A stretch of 64,000 nucleotides of DNA from Bolinopsis microptera (GCF_026151205.1 NC_087081.1:17778859-17842858); one strand, 5' to 3'. Numbered from the stretch's first letter, positions 11,601 through 27,493 are shown. Notes: generated by a model not told the origin, from the letters alone. Numbers and translations: made by a program.

Positions 11601-14600
11601 CAACCAGTGTACTGTAGCCTAGCAACCAGTGTACTGTAGCCTAGCAACCAGTGTACTGTAGCCTGTAAACCAGTGTACTGTAGCCTAGCAACCAGTGTAC
11701 TGTAGCCTAGCAACCAGTGTACTGTAGCCTAGCAACCAGTGTACTGTAGCCTGTAAACCAGTGTACTGTAGCCTAGCAACCAGTGCACTGTAGCCTAGCA
11801 ACCATTGCACTGTAGCCTGTAAACCAGGGTACTGTAGCCTAGCAACCAGTGTACTGTAGCCTAGCAACCAGTGTACTGTAGCCTGTAAACCAGTGTACTG
11901 TAGCCTAGCAACCAGTGTACTGTAGCCTGTAAACCAGTGTACTGTAGCCTGTAAACCAGTGTACTGTAGCCTAGCAACCAGTGTACTGTAGCCTAGCAAC
12001 CAGTGTACTGTAGCCTGTAAACCAGTGTACTGTAGCCTGTAAACCAGTGTACTGTAGCCTGTAAACCAGTGTACTGTAGCCTAGCAACCAGTGTACTGTA
12101 GCCTAGCAACCAGTGTACTGTAGCCTGTAAACCAGTGTACTGTAGCCTAGCAACCGGTGTACTGTAGCCTGTAAACCAGTGTACTGTAGCCTGTAAACCA
12201 GTGTACTGTAGCCTAGCAACCAGTGTACTGTAGCCTAGCAACCAGTGTACTGTAGCCTAGCAACCAGTGTACTGTAGCCTAGCAACCAGTGTACTGTAGC
12301 CTGTAAACCAGTGTACTGTAGCCTAGCAACCAGTGTACTGTAGCCTAGCAACCAGTGTACTGTAGCCTAGCAACCAGTGTACTGTAGCCTAGCAACCAGT
12401 GTACTGTAGCCTGTAAACCAGTGTACTGTAGCCTGTAAACCAGTGTACTGTAGCCTGTAAACCAGTGTACTGTAGCCTAGCAACCAGTGTACTGTAGCCT
12501 AGCAACCAGGTGTTATTCAGGACTGATAATGTTCTAAAAAAGTTTGGCCGAAGTGTTGGAATTCTGTTATATTCAAAAATCCAAATAATTGTCCTTACTT
12601 TAGCCTGAGAAAGTCTCTTCTCTAAACTGTCCTTGTTCTCTGTGTTTCTGTCTCGTAGTCTCTGTTCCAGTGTTGAGAAGGAAGGGGGTTTAATGTACAC
12701 GAAAACTGGTGACATTTCCACACCTACTTTCTTAACCTGCACAATGAAGGAGGTAGTAGGTACAAATTGTCCTGACACTTGTTGCATTTTGCTAGCTCAC
12801 AAAATTTGTTTATACTTACATTTTGATATAAAGGTCCTTTCTTAAGGGGGCAGGGGGGAGGGTCTTCATGGAAATATTCTCAAAATCACACCTAAGGAGC
12901 ATGTCACTGGGGCGAGATCGGTTCTTTTTTGAAGCGCTGAGCTTTGACCGGCGATAATTTCGGCTAGGAGTATATATAATATATATATATTTTCTATGGG
13001 ACCAAAAGCATCTGATAGATATCACTCCTATCCCTCTATCAGAAACAACTGAAAAGTCGATTTTGAGAATATTTCCACCCCCTTAAAACTGACAATACAC
13101 AGATTCCACTGCAAAAACAGAGCTATCCTTAATTATTATTATTATATTACATCTCTTGTACAAGGCAATGTTGCCAGATCTTCAAAATGATCCTCAAATG
13201 TTTTTAGTTTTACAGAATCTTGAATCACCTGTTCAATCTTTCAAATTTAAAAGTAGAAATAAAATAAAATCCACTTGTTACTTTCTTCACCAGTACAATT
13301 TGCTTCTCATCAGGGACAAGTAAGTAAGTAGTAAGTAAGACACACATAACAAGTAAGTAAGGATCAGGGAGTATGACACACATAACAAGTAAGTAAGGAT
13401 CAGGGAGTATGACACACATAACAAGTAAGTAAGGATCAGGGAGTATGACACACATAACAAGTAAGTAAGGATCAGGGAGTATGACACACATAACAAGTAA
13501 GTAAGGATCAGGGAGAATGACACACATAACAAGTAAGTAAGGATCAGGGAGTATGACACACATAACAAGTAAGTAAGGATCAGGGAGTATGACACACATA
13601 ACAAGTAAGTAAGGATCAGGGAGTATGACACACATAACAAGTAAGTAAGGATCAGGGAGAATGACACACATAACAAGTAAGTAAGGATCAGGGAGTATGA
13701 CACACATAACAAGTAAGTAAGGATCAGGGAGTATGACACACATAACAAGTAAGTAAGGATCAGGGAGTATGACACACATAACAAGTAAGTAAGGATCAGG
13801 GAGTATGACACACATAACAAGTAAGTAAGGATCAGGGAGTATGACACACATAACAAGTAAGTAAGGATCAGGGAGTATGACACACATAACAAGTAAGTAA
13901 GGATCAGGGAGTATGACACACATAACAAGTAAGTAAGGATCAGGGAGTATGACACACATAACAAGTAAGTAAGGATCAGGGAGTATGACACACATAACAA
14001 GTAAGTAAGGATCAGGGAGTATGACACACATAACAAGTAAGTAAGGATCAGGGAGTATGACACACATAACAAGTAAGTAAGGATCAGGGAGTATGACACA
14101 CATAACAAGTAAGTAAGGATCAGGGAGTATGACACACATAACAAGTAAGTAAGGATCAGGGAGTATGACACACATAACAAGTAAGTAAGGATCAGGGAGT
14201 ATGACACACATAACAAGTAAGTAAGGATCAGGGAGTATGACACACATAACAAGTAAGTAAGGATCAGGGAGTATGACACACATAACAAGTAAGTAAGGAT
14301 CAGGGAGTATGACACACATAACAAGTAAGTAAGGATCAGGGAGTATGACACACATAACAAGTAAGTAAGGATCAGGGAGTATGACACACATAACAAGTAA
14401 GTAAGGATCAGGGAGTATGACACACATAACAAGTAAGTAAGGATCAGGGAGAATGACACACATAACAAGTAAGTAAGGATCAGGGAGTATGACACACATA
14501 ACAAGTAAGTAAGGATCAGGGAGTATGACACACATAACAAGTAAGTAAGGATCAGGGAGTATGACACACATAACAAGTAAGTAAGGATCAGGGAGTATGA

Positions 14601-17600
14601 CACACATAACAAGTAAGTAAGGATCAGGGAGTATGACACACATAACAAGTAAGTAAGGATCAGGGAGTATGACACACATAACAAGTAAGTAAGGATCAGG
14701 GAGTATGACACACATAACAAGTAAGTAAGGATCAGGGAGTATGACACACATAACAAGTAAGTAAGGATCAGGGAGTATGACACACATAACAAGTAAGTAA
14801 GGATCAGGGAGTATGACACACATAACAAGTAAGTAAGGATCAGGGAGTATGACACACATAACAAGTAAGTAAGGGATCAGGGAGTATGACACACATAACA
14901 ATAAGTAGGGATCTAGGGAGTATGAAACCACATAACAAGTAAGTAAGGATCAGGGAGTATGACACACATAACAAGTAAGTAAGGATCAGGGAGTATGACA
15001 CACATAACAAGTAAGTAAGGATCAGGGAGTATGACACACATAACAAGTAAGTAAGGATCAGGGAGTATGACACACATAACAAGTAAGTAAGGATCAGGGA
15101 GTATGACACACATAACAAGTAAGTAAGGATCAGGGAGTATGACACACATAACAAGTAAGTAAGGATCAGGGAGTATGACACACATAACAAGTAAGTAAGG
15201 ATCAGGGAGTATGACACACATAACAAGTAAGTAAGGATCAGGGAGAATGACACACATAACAAGTAAGTAAGGATCAGGGAGTATGACACACATAACAAGT
15301 AAGTAAGGATCAGGGAGTATGACACACATAACAAGTAAGTAAGGATCAGGGAGTATGACACACATAACAAGTAAGTAAGGATCAGGGAGTATGACACACA
15401 TAACAAGTAAGTAAGGATCAGGGAGAATGACACACATAACAAGTAAGTAAGGATCAGGGAGTATGACACACATAACAAGTAAGTAAGGATCAGGGAGTAT
15501 GACACACATAACAAGTAAGTAAGGATCAGGGAGTATGACACACATAACAAGTAAGTAAGGATCAGGGAGTATGACACACATAACAAGTAAGTAAGGATCA
15601 GGGAGTATGACACACATAACAAGTAAGTAAGGATCAGGGAGTATGACACACATAACAAGTAAGTAAGGATCAGGGAGTATGACACACATAACAAGTAAGT
15701 AAGGATCAGGGAGTATGACACACATAACAAGTAAGTAAGGATCAGGGAGTATGACACACATAACAAGTAAGTAAGGATCAGGGAGTATGACACACATAAC
15801 AAGTAAGTAAGGATCAGGGAGTATGACACACATAACAAGTAAGTAAGGATCAGGGAGTATGACACACATAACAAGTAAGTAAGGATCAGGGAGTATGACA
15901 CACATAACAAGTAAGTAAGGATCAGGGAGTATGACACACATAACAAGTAAGTAAGGATCAGGGAGTATGACACACATAACAAGTAAGTAAGGATCAGGGA
16001 GTATGACACACATAACAAGTAAGTAAGGATCAGGGAGTATGACACACATAACAAGTAAGTAAGGATCAGGGAGTATGACACACATAACAAGTAAGTAAGG
16101 ATCAGGGAGTATGACACACATAACAAGTAAGTAAGGATCAGGGAGTATGACACACATAACAAGTAAGTAAGGATCAGGGAGTATGACACACATAACAAGT
16201 AAGTAAGGATCAGGGAGTATGACACACATAACAAGTAAGTAAGGATCAGGGAGTATGACACACATAACAAGTAAGTAAGGATCAGGGAGTATGACACACA
16301 TAACAAGTAAGTAAGGATCAGGGAGTATGACACACATAACAAGTAAGTAAGGATCAGGGAGTATGACACACATAACAAGTAAGTAAGGATCAGGGAGTAT
16401 GACACACATAACAAGTAAGTAAGGATCAGGGAGTATGACACACATAACAAGTAAGTAAGGATCAGGGAGTATGACACACATAACAAGTAAGTAAGGATCA
16501 GGGAGTATGACACACATAACAAGTAAGTAAGGATCAGGGAGTATGACACACATAACAAGTAAGTAAGGATCAGGGAGTATGACACACATAACAAGTAAGT
16601 AAGGATCAGGGAGTATGACACACATAACAAGTAAGTAAGGATCAGGGAGTATGACACACATAACAAGTAAGTAAGGATCAGGGAGTATGACACACATAAC
16701 AAGTAAGTAAGGATCAGGGAGTATGACACACATAACAAGTAAGTAAGGATCAGGGAGTATGACACACATAACAAGTAAGTAAGGATCAGGGAGTATGACA
16801 CACATAACAAGTAAGTAAGGATCAGGGAGTATGACACACATAACAAGTAAGTAAGGATCAGGGAGTATGACACACATAACAAGTAAGTAAGGATCAGGGA
16901 GTATGACACACATAACAAGTAAGTAAGGATCAGGGAGTATGACACACATAACAAGTAAGTAAGGATCAGGGAGTATGACACACATAACAAGTAAGTAAGG
17001 ATCAGGGAGTATGACACACATAACAAGTAAGTAAGGATCAGGGAGTATGACACACATAACAAGTAAGTAAGGATCAGGGAGTATGACACACATAACAAGT
17101 AAGTAAGGATCAGGGAGTATGACACACATAACAAGTAAGTAAGGATCAGGGAGTATGACACACATAACAAGTAAGTAAGGGATCAGGGAGTATGACACAC
17201 ATAACAAGTAAGTAAGGATCAGGGAGTATGACACACATAACAAGTAAGTAAGGATCAGGGAGTATGACACACATAACAAGTAAGTAAGGATCAGGGAGTA
17301 TGACACACATAACAAGTAAGTAGGGATCAGGGAGTATGACACACATAACAAGTAAGTAAGGATCAGGGAGTATGACACACATAACAAGTAAGTAAGGATC
17401 AGGGAGTATGACACACATAACAAGTAAGTAAGGATCAGGGAGTATGACACACATAACAAGTAAGTAGGGATCAGGGAGTATGACACACATAACAAGTAAG
17501 TAAGGATCAGGGAGTATGACACACATAACAAGTAAGTAAGGATCAGGGAGAATGACACACATAACAAGTAAGTAAGGATCAGGGAGTATGACACACATAA

Positions 17601-20600
17601 CAAGTAAGTAGGGATCAGGGAGTATGACACACATAACAAGTAAGTAAGGATCAGGGAGAATGACACACATAACAAGTAAGTAAGGATCAGGGAGTATGAC
17701 ACACATAACAAGTAAGTAAGGATCAGGGAGAATGACACACATAACAAGTAAGTAGGGATCAGGGAGTATGACACACATAACAAGTAAGTAGGGATCAGGG
17801 AGTATGACACACATAACAAGTAAGTAAGGATCAGGGAGTATGACACACATAACAAGTAAGTAAGGATCAGGGAGTATGACACACATAACAAGTAAGTAAG
17901 GATCAGGGAGTATGACACACATAACAAGTAAGTAAGGATCAGGGAGAATGACACACATAACAAGTAAGTAAGGATCAGGGAGTATGACACACATAACAAG
18001 TAAGTAAGGATCAGGGAGTATGACACACATAACAAGTAAGTAAGGATCAGGGAGTATGACACACATAACAAGTAAGTAAGGATCAGGGAGTATGACACAC
18101 ATAACAAGTAAGTAAGGATCAGGGAGTATGACACACATAACAAGTAAGTAAGGATCAGGGAGTATGACACACATAACAAGTAAGTAAGGATCAGGGAGTA
18201 TGACACACATAACAAGTAAGTAAGGATCAGGGAGTATGACACACATAACAAGTAAGTAAGGATCAGGGAGTATGACACACATAACAAGTAAGTAAGGATC
18301 AGGGAGTATGACACACATAACAAGTAAGTAAGGATCAGGGAGAATGACACACATAACAAGTAAGTAAGGATCAGGGAGTATGACACACATAACAAGTAAG
18401 TAAGGATCAGGGAGTATGACACACATAACAAGTAAGTAAGGATCAGGGAGTATGACACACATAACAAGTAAGTAAGGATCAGGGAGTATGACACACATAA
18501 CAAGTAAGTAAGGATCAGGGAGTATGACACACATAACAAGTAAGTAAGGATCAGGGAGTATGACACACATAACAAGTAAGTAAGGATCAGGGAGTATGAC
18601 ACACATAACAAGTAAGTAAGGATCAGGGAGTATGACACACATAACAAGTAAGTAAGGATCAGGGAGTATGACACACATAACAAGTAAGTAAGGATCAGGG
18701 AGTATGACACACATAACAAGTAAGTAAGGATCAGGGAGTATGACACACATAACAAGTAAGTAAGGATCAGGGAGTATGACACACATAACAAGTAAGTAAG
18801 GATCAGGGAGTATGACACACATAACAAGTAAGTAAGGATCAGGGAGTATGACACACATAACAAGTAAGTAAGGATCAGGGAGTATGACACACATAACAAG
18901 TAAGTAAGGATCAGGGAGTATGACACACATAACAAGTAAGTAAGGATCAGGGAGTATGACACACATAACAAGTAAGTAAGGATCAGGGAGTATGACACAC
19001 ATAACAAGTAAGTAAGGATCAGGGAGTATGACACACATAACAAGTAAGTAAGGATCAGGGAGTATGACACACATAACAAGTAAGTAAGGATCAGGGAGTA
19101 TGACACACATAACAAGTAAGTAAGGATCAGGGAGTATGACACACATAACAAGTAAGTAAGGATCAGGGAGTATGACACACATAACAAGTAAGTAAGGATC
19201 AGGGAGTATGACACACATAACAAGTAAGTAAGGATCAGGGAGTATGACACACATAACAAGTAAGTAAGGATCAGGGAGTATGACACACATAACAAGTAAG
19301 TAAGGATCAGGGAGTATGACACACATAACAAGTAAGTAAGGATCAGGGAGTATGACACACATAACAAGTAAGTAAGGATCAGGGAGTATGACACACATAA
19401 CAAGTAAGTAAGGATCAGGGAGTATGACACACATAACAAGTAAGTAAGGATCAGGGAGTATGACACACATAACAAGTAAGTAAGGATCAGGGAGTATGAC
19501 ACACATAACAAGTAAGTAAGGATCAGGGAGTATGACACACATAACAAGTAAGTAAGGATCAGGGAGTATGACACACATAACAAGTAAGTAAGGATCAGGG
19601 AGTATGACACACATAACAAGTAAGTAAGGATCAGGGAGTATGACACACATAACAAGTAAGTAAGGATCAGGGAGTATGACACACATAACAAGTAAGTAAG
19701 GATCAGGGAGTATGACACACATAACAAGTAAGTAAGGATCAGGGAGTATGACACACATAACAAGTAAGTAAGGATCAGGGAGTATGACACACATAACAAG
19801 TAAGTAAGGATCAGGGAGTATGACACACATAACAAGTAAGTAAGGATCAGGGAGTATGACACACATAACAAGTAAGTAAGGATCAGGGAGTATGACACAC
19901 ATAACAAGTAAGTAAGGATCAGGGAGTATGACACACATAACAAGTAAGTAAGGATCAGGGAGTATGACACACATAACAAGTAAGTAAGGATCAGGGAGAA
20001 TGACACACATAACAAGTAAGTAAGGATCAGGGAGTATGACACACATAACAAGTAAGTAAGGATCAGGGAGTATGACACACATAACAAGTAAGTAAGGATC
20101 AGGGAGTATGACACACATAACAAGTAAGTAAGGATCAGGGAGTATGACACACATAACAAGTAAGTAAGGATCAGGGAGTATGACACACATAACAAGTAAG
20201 TAAGGATCAGGGAGAATGACACACATAACAAGTAAGTAAGGATCAGGGAGTATGACACACATAACAAGTAAGTAAGGATCAGGGAGAATGACACACATAA
20301 CAAGTAAGTAAGGATCAGGGAGTATGACACACATAACAAGTAAGTAAGGATCAGGGAGTATGACACACATAACAAGTAAGTAAGGATCAGGGAGTATGAC
20401 ACACATAACAAGTAAGTAAGGATCAGGGAGTATGACACACATAACAAGTAAGTAAGGATCAGGGAGTATGACACACATAACAAGTAAGTAAGGATCAGGG
20501 AGTATGACACACATAACAAGTAAGTAAGGATCAGGGAGTATGACACACATAACAAGTAAGTAAGGATCAGGGAGTATGACACACATAACAAGTAAGTAAG

Positions 20601-23600
20601 GATCAGGGAGTATGACACACATAACAAGTAAGTAAGGATCAGGGAGTATGACACACATAACAAGTAAGTAAGGATCAGGGAGTATGACACACATAACAAG
20701 TAAGTAAGGATCAGGGAGTATGACACACATAACAAGTAAGTAAGGATCAGGGAGTATGACACACATAACAAGTAAGTAAGGATCAGGGAGTATGACACAC
20801 ATAACAAGTAAGTAAGGATCAGGGAGTATGACACACATAACAAGTAAGTAAGGATCAGGGAGTATGACACACATAACAAGTAAGTAAGGATCAGGGAGTA
20901 TGACACACATAACAAGTAAGTAAGGATCAGGGAGTATGACACACATAACAAGTAAGTAAGGATCAGGGAGTATGACACACATAACAAGTAAGTAAGGATC
21001 AGGGAGTATGACACACATAACAAGTAAGTAAGGATCAGGGAGTATGACACACATAACAAGTAAGTAAGGATCAGGGAGTATGACACACATAACAAGTAAG
21101 TAAGGATCAGGGAGTATGACACACATAACAAGTAAGTAAGGATCAGGGAGTATGACACACATAACAAGTAAGTAAGGATCAGGGAGTATGACACACATAA
21201 CAAGTAAGTAAGGATCAGGGAGTATGACACACATAACAAGTAAGTAAGGATCAGGGAGTATGACACACATAACAAGTAAGTAAGGATCAGGGAGTATGAC
21301 ACACATAACAAGTAAGTAAGGATCAGGGAGTATGACACACATAACAAGTAAGTAAGGATCAGGGAGTATGACACACATAACAAGTAAGTAAGGATCAGGG
21401 AGTATGACACACATAACAAGTAAGTAAGGATCAGGGAGTATGACACACATAACAAGTAAGTAAGGATCAGGGAGTATGACACACATAACAAGTAAGTAAG
21501 GATCAGGGAGTATGACACACATAACAAGTAAGTAAGGATCAGGGAGTATGACACACATAACAAGTAAGTAAGGATCAGGGAGTATGACACACATAACAAG
21601 TAAGTAAGGATCAGGGAGTATGACACACATAACAAGTAAGTAAGGATCAGGGAGTATGACACACATAACAAGTAAGTAAGGATCAGGGAGTATGACACAC
21701 ATAACAAGTAAGTAAGGATCAGGGAGTATGACACACATAACAAGTAAGTAAGGATCAGGGAGTATGACACACATAACAAGTAAGTAAGGATCAGGGAGTA
21801 TGACACACATAACAAGTAAGTAAGGATCAGGGAGTATGACACACATAACAAGTAAGTAAGGATCAGGGAGTATGACACACATAACAAGTAAGTAAGGATC
21901 AGGGAGTATGACACACATAACAAGTAAGTAAGGATCAGGGAGTATGACACACATAACAAGTAAGTAAGGATCAGGGAGTATGACACACATAACAAGTAAG
22001 TAAGGATCAGGGAGTATGACACACATAACAAGTAAGTAAGGATCAGGGAGTATGACACACATAACAAGTAAGTAAGGATCAGGGAGTATGACACACATAA
22101 CAAGTAAGTAAGGATCAGGGAGTATGACACACATAACAAGTAAGTAAGGATCAGGGAGTATGACACACATAACAAGTAAGTAAGGATCAGGGAGTATGAC
22201 ACACATAACAAGTAAGTAAGGATCAGGGAGTATGACACACATAACAAGTAAGTAAGGATCAGGGAGTATGACACACATAACAAGTAAGTAAGGATCAGGG
22301 AGTATGACACACATAACAAGTAAGTAAGGATCAGGGAGTATGACACACATAACAAGTAAGTAAGGATCAGGGAGTATGACACACATAACAAGTAAGTAAG
22401 GATCAGGGAGTATGACACACATAACAAGTAAGTAAGGATCAGGGAGTATGACACACATAACAAGTAAGTAAGGATCAGGGAGTATGACACACATAACAAG
22501 TAAGTAAGGATCAGGGAGTATGACACACATAACAAGTAAGTAAGGATCAGGGAGTATGACACACATAACAAGTAAGTAAGGATCAGGGAGTATGACACAC
22601 ATAACAAGTAAGTAAGGATCAGGGAGTATGACACACATAACAAGTAAGTAAGGATCAGGGAGTATGACACACATAACAAGTAAGTAAGGATCAGGGAGTA
22701 TGACACACATAACAAGTAAGTAAGGATCAGGGAGTATGACACACATAACAAGTAAGTAAGGATCAGGGAGTATGACACACATAACAAGTAAGTAAGGATC
22801 AGGGAGTATGACACACATAACAAGTAAGTAAGGATCAGGGAGTATGACACACATAACAAGTAAGTAAGGATCAGGGAGTATGACACACATAACAAGTAAG
22901 TAAGGATCAGGGAGTATGACACACATAACAAGTAAGTAAGGATCAGGGAGTATGACACACATAACAAGTAAGTAAGGATCAGGGAGTATGACACACATAA
23001 CAAGTAAGTAAGGATCAGGGAGTATGACACACATAACAAGTAAGTAAGGATCAGGGAGTATGACACACATAACAAGTAAGTAAGGATCAGGGAGTATGAC
23101 ACACATAACAAGTAAGTAAGGATCAGGGAGTATGACACACATAACAAGTAAGTAAGGATCAGGGAGTATGACACACATAACAAGTAAGTAAGGATCAGGG
23201 AGTATGACACACATAACAAGTAAGTAAGGATCAGGGAGTATGACACACATAACAAGTAAGTAAGGATCAGGGAGTATGACACACATAACAAGTAAGTAAG
23301 GATCAGGGAGTATGACACACATAACAAGTAAGTAAGGATCAGGGAGTATGACACACATAACAAGTAAGTAAGGATCAGGGAGTATGACACACATAACAAG
23401 TAAGTAAGGATCAGGGAGTATGACACACATAACAAGTAAGTAAGGATCAGGGAGTATGACACACATAACAAGTAAGTAAGGATCAGGGAGTATGACACAC
23501 ATAACAAGTAAGTAAGGATCAGGGAGTATGACACACATAACAAGTAAGTAAGGATCAGGGAGTATGACACACATAACAAGTAAGTAAGGATCAGGGAGTA

Positions 23601-26600
23601 TGACACACATAACAAGTAAGTAAGGATCAGGGAGTATGACACACATAACAAGTAAGTAAGGATCAGGGAGTATGACACACATAACAAGTAAGTAAGGATC
23701 AGGGAGTATGACACACATAACAAGTAAGTAAGGATCAGGGAGTATGACACACATAACAAGTAAGTAAGGATCAGGGAGTATGACACACATAACAAGTAAG
23801 TAAGGATCAGGGAGTATGACACACATAACAAGTAAGTAAGGATCAGGGAGTATGACACACATAACAAGTAAGTAAGGATCAGGGAGTATGACACACATAA
23901 CAAGTAAGTAAGGATCAGGGAGTATGACACACATAACAAGTAAGTAAGGATCAGGGAGTATGACACACATAACAAGTAAGTAAGGATCAGGGAGTATGAC
24001 ACACATAACAAGTAAGTAAGGATCAGGGAGTATGACACACATAACAAGTAAGTAAGGATCAGGGAGTATGACACACATAACAAGTAAGTAAGGATCAGGG
24101 AGTATGACACACATAACAAGTAAGTAAGGATCAGGGAGTATGACACACATAACAAGTAAGTAAGGATCAGGGAGTATGACACACATAACAAGTAAGTAAG
24201 GATCAGGGAGTATGACACACATAACAAGTAAGTAAGGATCAGGGAGTATGACACACATAACAAGTAAGTAAGGATCAGGGAGTATGACACACATAACAAG
24301 TAAGTAAGGATCAGGGAGTATGACACACATAACAAGTAAGTAAGGATCAGGGAGTATGACACACATAACAAGTAAGTAAGGATCAGGGAGTATGACACAC
24401 ATAACAAGTAAGTAAGGATCAGGGAGTATGACACACATAACAAGTAAGTAAGGATCAGGGAGTATGACACACATAACAAGTAAGTAAGGATCAGGGAGTA
24501 TGACACACATAACAAGTAAGTAAGGATCAGGGAGTATGACACACATAACAAGTAAGTAAGGATCAGGGAGTATGACACACATAACAAGTAAGTAAGGATC
24601 AGGGAGTATGACACACATAACAAGTAAGTAAGGATCAGGGAGTATGACACACATAACAAGTAAGTAAGGATCAGGGAGTATGACACACATAACAAGTAAG
24701 TAAGGATCAGGGAGTATGACACACATAACAAGTAAGTAAGGATCAGGGAGTATGACACACATAACAAGTAAGTAAGGATCAGGGAGTATGACACACATAA
24801 CAAGTAAGTAAGGATCAGGGAGTATGACACACATAACAAGTAAGTAAGGATCAGGGAGTATGACACACATAACAAGTAAGTAAGGATCAGGGAGTATGAC
24901 ACACATAACAAGTAAGTAAGGATCAGGGAGTATGACACACATAACAAGTAAGTAAGGATCAGGGAGTATGACACACATAACAAGTAAGTAAGGATCAGGG
25001 AGTATGACACACATAACAAGTAAGTAAGGATCAGGGAGTATGACACACATAACAAGTAAGTAAGGATCAGGGAGTATGACACACATAACAAGTAAGTAAG
25101 GATCAGGGAGTATGACACACATAACAAGTAAGTAAGGATCAGGGAGTATGACACACATAACAAGTAAGTAAGGATCAGGGAGTATGACACACATAACAAG
25201 TAAGTAAGGATCAGGGAGTATGACACACATAACAAGTAAGTAAGGATCAGGGAGTATGACACACATAACAAGTAAGTAAGGATCAGGGAGTATGACACAC
25301 ATAACAAGTAAGTAAGGATCAGGGAGTATGACACACATAACAAGTAAGTAAGGATCAGGGAGTATGACACACATAACAAGTAAGTAAGGATCAGGGAGTA
25401 TGACACACATAACAAGTAAGTAAGGATCAGGGAGTATGACACACATAACAAGTAAGTAAGGATCAGGGAGTATGACACACATAACAAGTAAGTAAGGATC
25501 AGGGAGTATGACACACATAACAAGTAAGTAAGGATCAGGGAGTATGACACACATAACAAGTAAGTAAGGATCAGGGAGTATGACACACATAACAAGTAAG
25601 TAAGGATCAGGGAGTATGACACACATAACAAGTAAGTAAGGATCAGGGAGTATGACACACATAACAAGTAAGTAAGGATCAGGGAGTATGACACACATAA
25701 CAAGTAAGTAAGGATCAGGGAGTATGACACACATAACAAGTAAGTAAGGATCAGGGAGTATGACACACATAACAAGTAAGTAAGGATCAGGGAGTATGAC
25801 ACACATAACAAGTAAGTAAGGATCAGGGAGTATGACACACATAACAAGTAAGTAAGGATCAGGGAGAATGACACACATAACAAGTAAGTAAGGATCAGGG
25901 AGTATGACACACATAACAAGTAAGTAAGGATCAGGGAGTATGACACACATAACAAGTAAGTAAGGATCAGGGAGTATGACACACATAACAAGTAAGTAAG
26001 GATCAGGGAGTATGACACACATAACAAGTAAGTAAGGATCAGGGAGTATGACACACATAACAAGTAAGTAAGGATCAGGGAGTATGACACACATAACAAG
26101 TAAGTAAGGATCAGGGAGTATGACACACATAACAAGTAAGTAAGGATCAGGGAGTATGACACACATAACAAGTAAGTAAGGATCAGGGAGTATGACACAC
26201 ATAACAAGTAAGTAAGGATCAGGGAGTATGACACACATAACAAGTAAGTAAGGATCAGGGAGTATGACACACATAACAAGTAAGTAAGGATCAGGGAGTA
26301 TGACACACATAACAAGTAAGTAAAGATCAGGGAGTATGACACACATAACTAAGTAAGTAAGGATCAGGGAGTATGACACACATAACAAGTAAGTAAGGAT
26401 CAGGGAGAATGACACACATAACTCCGGCATGCGCAGGGATTATATTTCAATTTTTACCGCAACGCACGGAAAAATTGATTATTCTTACCCGGAGGTGTTT
26501 ATAATGAAATCATACTACAATACTTAGGGAAACAGCTTAATGAGGGTATCAAAGTTGGTCTCCCAGCATTTTCTTGTGATTTAAAACCACTAATTAACTC

Positions 26601-27461
26601 TATAACTCCACTTTTGACCTATTTGGCGGCCATTTATTAATTCCATAATTGCACCGGTATTTGGTAGATTTTTTTCCAGGGGGTGCGATTACAAAACTAA
26701 TTGCACTGTTTTGAGAGTGACCGAAATCTTATTAGGTACGATTACTAAACTAATTGCAATGCATATTCCCTGAAAGATGCTGTAAATCATGCCTCAGGCA
26801 GATGCTTAGACTAAGAGAGCACCTCGTAAAATGAGGACCCAACTCAAACCGAGTATTTTACTACTGTGAGGTGCTGATTCAAGTATTGACTTGAATCAAC
26901 TACCTGAGGTAGTTTAGCGACCGTTAGTGCAATGGTCGCTAAAACTAAATTTTCGGGCATAAATTTAAATTTATAGTTTAGGACAACATCTTTCCTTGTG
27001 TTTGGAATAAGTCAAGCCTTACATTGCATTAACGCAACACAGTATGAGGCAGGGCAGATTTCTCACGGTGTCGGGGGCTAATCTCCTTATCAGTGTGTCA
27101 CGTGACAATTATTCCTCGAAACCAGTAATACGGGGTGTCACGTGATAGTAATTCGTCGAAATGGTAGGTCCACGTGACCTCTGCGTACGAGTCACCAGAA
27201 CGAATCATCTTCAAGCATACACGGCGTGTGCCAACGTATTTAGTGCTCTGAGACCCTGAGGCGTTGTGCGACCCGCTGTTCAGCTGTTGTCTCTTTATTT
27301 TGAAAGTTGATTGTTTGCTGCCGTGTTTGGTGTAGTTCACTAGTTTAGTAGATCCACAATGTTGCTAGGCTTTGATTTTACATTTTAATATTATAATTCA
27401 CCGTCTTTTGCCACTTCTTAATTTTAATTTTATCTCATGCATCTATTTTATATTCGAACCA

Positions 27462-27493
<32 letters not shown>

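Noticed and set aside
10959-12241. Repeated ~104-codon minus-strand frames
   Set aside because: By-products of the 22-bp minisatellite; 22 is not a multiple of three and frames close soon.
12389-12787. A continuous 132-codon gene
   Set aside because: Only 12599-12736 is coding (GUK1 exon 4); the rest is intron and minisatellite read-through.
13225-26430. Minus-strand open frames of 525 to 3809 codons
   Set aside because: They are the 36-bp satellite read in frames that never meet a stop; the products are 12-residue repeats and overlapping frames are equally open.
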